Positions 60,101-64,000 of a DNA stretch of 64,000 bases are shown in pieces. Positions within the stretch are counted from its first letter, which is position 1, and each line of letters begins with the position of its first letter. The position numbers were made by a program, and so were the translations under genes. Below the pieces are notes generated by a model. That model was not told where the DNA came from, ran no database searches, and worked only from the letters and a program-made list of their open reading frames with translations. This DNA comes from Anthopleura xanthogrammica (lineage: Eukaryota > Cnidaria > Anthozoa > Actiniaria > Actiniidae), in assembly GCA_964019055.1 (NCBI GenBank), contig OZ025209.1, forward strand, positions 2,678,197 to 2,742,196. Direction: 5' to 3'.

Positions 60101-60886
60101 GGCTAAAAATTTATCCACTCCCCCTAGCATACCCCCCTCGGTTCTGATAAAAAAATTCAAACCTCCCATGTTAATGATAAAAAATTTACAGATCCCCCTT
60201 AATTTCACCAGCCCCCCCCCCCCCCTCTGTCATACATTATGAATGCAGCCTAAGGACTGGTCATTGTTTAACAGGGGGGGGGGGGGGGGTGAGGTTGATG
60301 GAGAAAGAGAGGGTCAAGTTATTTTGAGACAGTAAAAAAAGGTGGTTGCTAAAAAGAGTTATTTTAAAAAACGAGGCTCACGCAGTATTCCCTTTAGCCT
60401 TGAGGATGGAATCAACAATTTTTCTAGCCTCTCAATCGTTTCTTTTTAGATGGTAATAGAACTTCGAGGTGGACCCAAAAATTGGCAAGGGGTTTGTCTG
60501 AAATGTGATGATATAGTGATGTCATCAATAATCCTGATCTGACTTATTTATATGGTTGGCGATGATACGGGATCAGACTACTCTAGTTAACTAATTTCTT
60601 ACCAATCATCTCTGCCATTGTTCGTTCATATTTAATTTGTACTTAGAATTATTTGGGGGTGTCAGGTACTCCAATGGACACCCCCCTGGATATAGCCCTG
60701 AATCTAAAATGTCTCAGTGTCCAATAGTCAAGACCTACACTGAGAAGAATATTTTTAAGCAATGATTACTAAATAGTTTCTTTTCTAATTATTTTCATGG
60801 GCGAACAGAAAGACTGGAGGTATAGTTACAAAACTGAATTTAAGAAGAAGGTCAAACGCTGCGTCAGGTTAACAGAAGAGTGTTAA
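57116..60886 (+). CDS. UBE2G1: Ubiquitin-conjugating enzyme E2 G1-like
   Basis: E2 enzyme that takes ubiquitin from E1 as a thioester and passes it to substrates with E3 ligases; the UBE2G1/Ubc7 class favours K48 chains. Five exons join in frame to 168 residues: 57116-57164, 57284-57386, 57526-57623, 59767-59945, 60809-60886 (human UBE2G1 has 170). It is recognised from [20 protein letters not shown], the HPN motif in VSEIWHPN (about 79-83), the catalytic cysteine C91 in [20 protein letters not shown], the acidic loop insertion typical of this E2 class, and [20 protein letters not shown]. The C-terminal [14 protein letters not shown] closely follows the human tail. The start ATG lies in tacaagATGGG-type context with no upstream conserved residues. 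Gene C ends about 1.5 kb upstream on the same strand. Confidence 0.96.
58312..58464. repeat. Palindromic element, AAGGCCTAGTTCACACTAGC ends
   Basis: Left end aaggcctagttcacactagc; right end gctagtgtgaaccaggcct. The interior repeats gacataagcataagc. UBE2G1 intron 3. Confidence 0.75.
59534..59701. repeat. CAGGGCTCAAAAT element, copy 2
   Basis: Ends gcagggctcaaaataatggt and ggccttattttgagccctgg, with about the same length as copy 1 at 32683-32850. UBE2G1 intron 3, ending 65 bases before exon 4. Confidence 0.7.
59991..60252. repeat. Palindromic element, GGCTGCATTCATAATG ends
   Basis: Left end agggctgcattcataatgta + tgacaggggggg; right end ccccccctctgtcatacatt + atgaatgcagcct. The interior is rich in cccccca words. 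UBE2G1 intron 4. Confidence 0.8.
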
Positions 60887-63282
60887 TACTATTCTGTATA
60901 TAAGCTATCAGGTACTTGTACAGGGATATTATAACCAACTTAGATAACCACAAGAACTTGATTGCAAAATTTTGACAATGAAAAAAGATGTAATATAAAG
61001 ATTAGAGTGAAGATATAACTAATCCAGAAGCACTAATACAACAGAATTGACCAAGGACTGCGGAAGGGCGGGGCTATGAGGCTGTAGCCTCTATATTTTT
61101 TGGTAATTCCACTAAATTTTCAAGTTTTGACCATCCACTAAGTCATCAGCATACTAGCCTGCTATATTTGCAAAATCTAAGTGACTCCTCCCCCCACTTT
61201 TTTGGGTGCTCTGCAGTTCTTATTGTTTGCTGTGCTTGTTGGGCAAATTTTGCTTTTGCATTATATAATAATTATGAAATATTGAAGCATGCAGCTTTAG
61301 GTTAATGACCTTTCATGTACTAATGGCCTCTTTAGTTACATAGGAACTCTTGCCTGATTTTTCTTTTTTTCCTTATATAATTCCATAAAATTCCCTTTAT
61401 GTTTCTCACAAAGAGGAAGGTGCCCCTCTCCTCAAACTTTGAAAATTTTGTTCCATTTATTTTCTTAACTAAAAATTAAGAGTAAAGGATAGGATATGAG
61501 ATTCAAATAGGAATTTTTTTGGTGCTAAGAACAGCTTTTTTATATTAAACTGGTATACAAATTTATTGGTGTTAGGAACGCTTGAGTTTTTTTTAACGAT
61601 TTTCAGTTCTTTCCAAAACTTCACAAGTGATTGCAGATTCAGTTAACTATGTGAAACATTATAACTTCATAATATCCATCTATTTCACAGTCCGTTCGCA
61701 TTAACTAACAAAAGCTATAACTACTGCTATTTTTGCTCTTTAAAAATGACAACTTTTTTCAACCATTAAGTTTGGGTAACGAAAGCCGTTTTTTTCCTAA
61801 AATCAAAATAGAGAAAAACTATCTTTCCTAACAAGAGGGCCATAGTACAGCTATCAACTGCTAAGAAATATTTCAATTCAACTTGCTATATTTTTTGTAT
61901 GCTGGTTTTTGTGCAGCAGGCAAGCTTATTTTGTATACATTTAGCTTTAGCTTAGCAACAGAGTAAATAGTTGTCTGTAAATATTTGCCATTTGGTGACT
62001 GCTGCAACAAATTTGTAATTTAAGCGCAATTCTTCATAGTAGGAGGCACATCCCTTCGTAGCTTTGTTGAAACATCTATTCTTCATATCTATAGTATTTA
62101 GGTTAAGATTATTGTAATCTGATATAGACACAAGCAAATACTTTAGACTGTTGTTTATATCTTTTGGCTATACACGCAATAGACCTCTTTAGCTTGGGCG
62201 TAATGTTTTGCCCATTCGACCTTGAAGTTGCCACCTCTAGGGTGTGAGTTTAACTTTCATAAGATTCCACGAGTGTTGCATTTGACTGTAAAATCCCTGA
62301 AAATAACAAATTGATTTGGGCCCCCTCAACATAGAGCCTAGAGAATGATGATTATATTGGTGATTGCACTATTGATGGTTTACAAACATTCCTAAGAGAG
62401 TGAAATGATGGTGGTATTAACATGTACAAAGGATGTTATGAGAAAAGTTTTTATGACTATGAAAAACTCATGGCTTAGACCACGCCTTGCCGTGAATGTG
62501 TCAGTGCCATGCCATGTATGTATGAAAATATTCAATGCCATGTCTGCACCATGCCATGACCGTGCTGTGTGCCATGACTTTTCACACTCATACGAAATCT
62601 GCTCTAAGTCTTTTGTTAATATAATACTTCCTACGTGGAAGCGATGGTGTAATAAATAGGCATGAACAACACTCTACCACACATTAGTCTTTTGCAACAA
62701 CTCTACCCTCATCTTGGGCCTGCCGTACAAACCCTGTACGACCCTCTAACTGTTTGAGATTTACTTGTGTCTATGTCAGTATTACTGCTAACTTGATATA
62801 TACCTTGTACATACAGTATACCATGAATTATTCACAATAAATATAATTAACCCTTAGCTATCTTATTATATCTTTGTCAATTTAGTACTTCAAGAAATAA
62901 TCCCATTGAATTAATACGATAAACAAGTTGATTAATAAAATGAAATAACAGTACACCTTTTTATTCAAACTTGTCTGGTCAAATTTATTTTCTTTGTTAC
63001 ATTTAATAATAATAACAATAATAATATTCTTTCATTCAGTGTCTGCATATTTTATCAATGATAAGGTAAGAATGTGAATGCTGCTTGTGTTTATGTACCT
63101 ATGCTTGCTTGCTTACAATATTTACTGCTATTTACAATGTTGTGTTGAAAACTCTGATGTAGTGAATTGCCTGTCGAATTCTGTTTTTCACTGCTGCCAG
63201 TCAAACAAGTAAAAGTTAATAACTCATTAATTTTGATTGATGGCAGTGGAAAATCAAATTACAACATACAATCATTGTCACT
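60887..63282. other. Intergenic region downstream of UBE2G1
   Basis: No further exon is supported. It contains a fragment of the GACCACGTG element (62189-62225) and a GCCATGCC-rich patch (about 62480-62600). The last part leads into the satellite. Confidence 0.55.
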
Positions 63283-64000
63283 GGTCCTTGTAACAGTTGG
63301 TTTGTTACTAGAGTATGACCCATTTATGTGATTGCTGTTAACACTAGTGTTTTGTGTTCAGCCCTCATTACACACTAGATATTTCCCTAATCACTATCAC
63401 TGTCATACATCTTTATTCTTCTCCTAGTCCTTGTAACAGTTGATTTGTTACTAGAATATGACCCATTTATGTGTTTGCCATTATTAACACTAGTGCCTGG
63501 TGTGAAGTCCTCATTACACACTAGATATTTTCCTAATCACTATCACTGTCATACATCTTTATTCTTCTCCTTGTCCTTTTAACAGTTGGTTTGTTACAAG
63601 AATATGACCCACGTATGGGATTGCTGTTAACACTAGTGTCTGGTGTGCAGTCCTCATTACACACTAGATATTTCCCTAATCACTATCACTGTCATACACC
63701 TTTATTCTTCTCCTTGTCCTTTTAACAGTTGATTTGTTACTAGTGTATGACCCACGTATGTGATTGCTGATAACACTAGTGTCTGGTGTGCAGTCCTCAT
63801 TACACACTAGTTATTTTCCTAATCACTATCACTGTCATACATCTTTATTCTTCTCCTAGTCCTTTTAACAGTTGATTTGTTACTAGTGTATGACCCACGT
63901 ATGTGATTGCTGATAACACTAGTGTCTGGTGTGCAGTCCTCATTACACACTAGTTATTTTCCTAATCACTATCACTGTCATACATCTTTATTCTTCTCCT
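63283..64000 (+). repeat. 144-bp satellite, about five units, open at the window end
   Basis: Units beginning near 63283, 63427, 63571, 63715 and 63859 each carry aacagttgatttgttactag, tgacccacgtatgtgattgc, cactagtgtctggtgtgcag and tcactatcactgtcatacat. The period is 144. Later units are closer to one another than to the first. Confidence 0.88.

Overview
The window is animal nuclear DNA: AT-rich, with intron-rich genes, GT-AG splice sites, a BCR/ABR-type RhoGAP, HGH1 and UBE2G1 orthologues, and many short palindromic (MITE-like) and tRNA-derived SINE-like repeats. The gene set and texture suggest an early-branching invertebrate, most likely an anthozoan cnidarian (coral or sea anemone). The clade is inferred, not proven. 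No transposase, reverse transcriptase, rRNA, genuine tRNA gene or CRISPR array was recognised.

Layout. (1) 1-10042, + strand: the 3' part of a BCR/ABR-like gene (end of the PH domain, C2 domain, RhoGAP domain). It includes a candidate alternative first exon and is followed by an array of palindromic TGACGTCA sites. (2) 10043-15831: repeat-bearing intergenic DNA. (3) 15832-22900, - strand: copy A of a GH63-like (YMR196W-type, bacterial-type) glycosidase. (4) 22901-30979: about 8 kb of intergenic DNA. (5) 30980-33992, - strand: HGH1. (6) 34640-44694, + strand: glycosidase copy B, divergent from HGH1 across a 647-bp gap. (7) 47430-55611, + strand: glycosidase copy C. (8) 57116-60886, + strand: UBE2G1-type ubiquitin-conjugating enzyme. 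(9) 60887-64000: intergenic DNA ending in a 144-bp satellite that runs off the window.

The centre of interest is the glycosidase cluster. I rebuilt 13 coding exons for each copy by joining GT/AG boundaries. All three stay in frame from start to stop (1018, 913 and 906 residues for A, B and C) and share the same intron positions and phases, so the duplications came after intron gain. A and C keep the candidate GH63 acid and base residues and the surrounding substrate-site motifs. B keeps the two carboxylates but has lost much of the neighbouring active-site sequence while its frame stays open. None has an obvious signal peptide or membrane anchor, which points to cytosolic enzymes and away from the ER glucosidase I role. 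Patches of near identity between copies (B and C at exon 10, A and C at exon 12, all three at exon 3) suggest continuing gene conversion, including between oppositely oriented copies.

Regulation is visible mainly as repeat-borne motifs: two arrays of CRE-type TGACGTCA sites, a possible shared promoter between HGH1 and copy B, and polyadenylation signals after A, C and HGH1. The substrate of the glycosidases cannot be read from the sequence.
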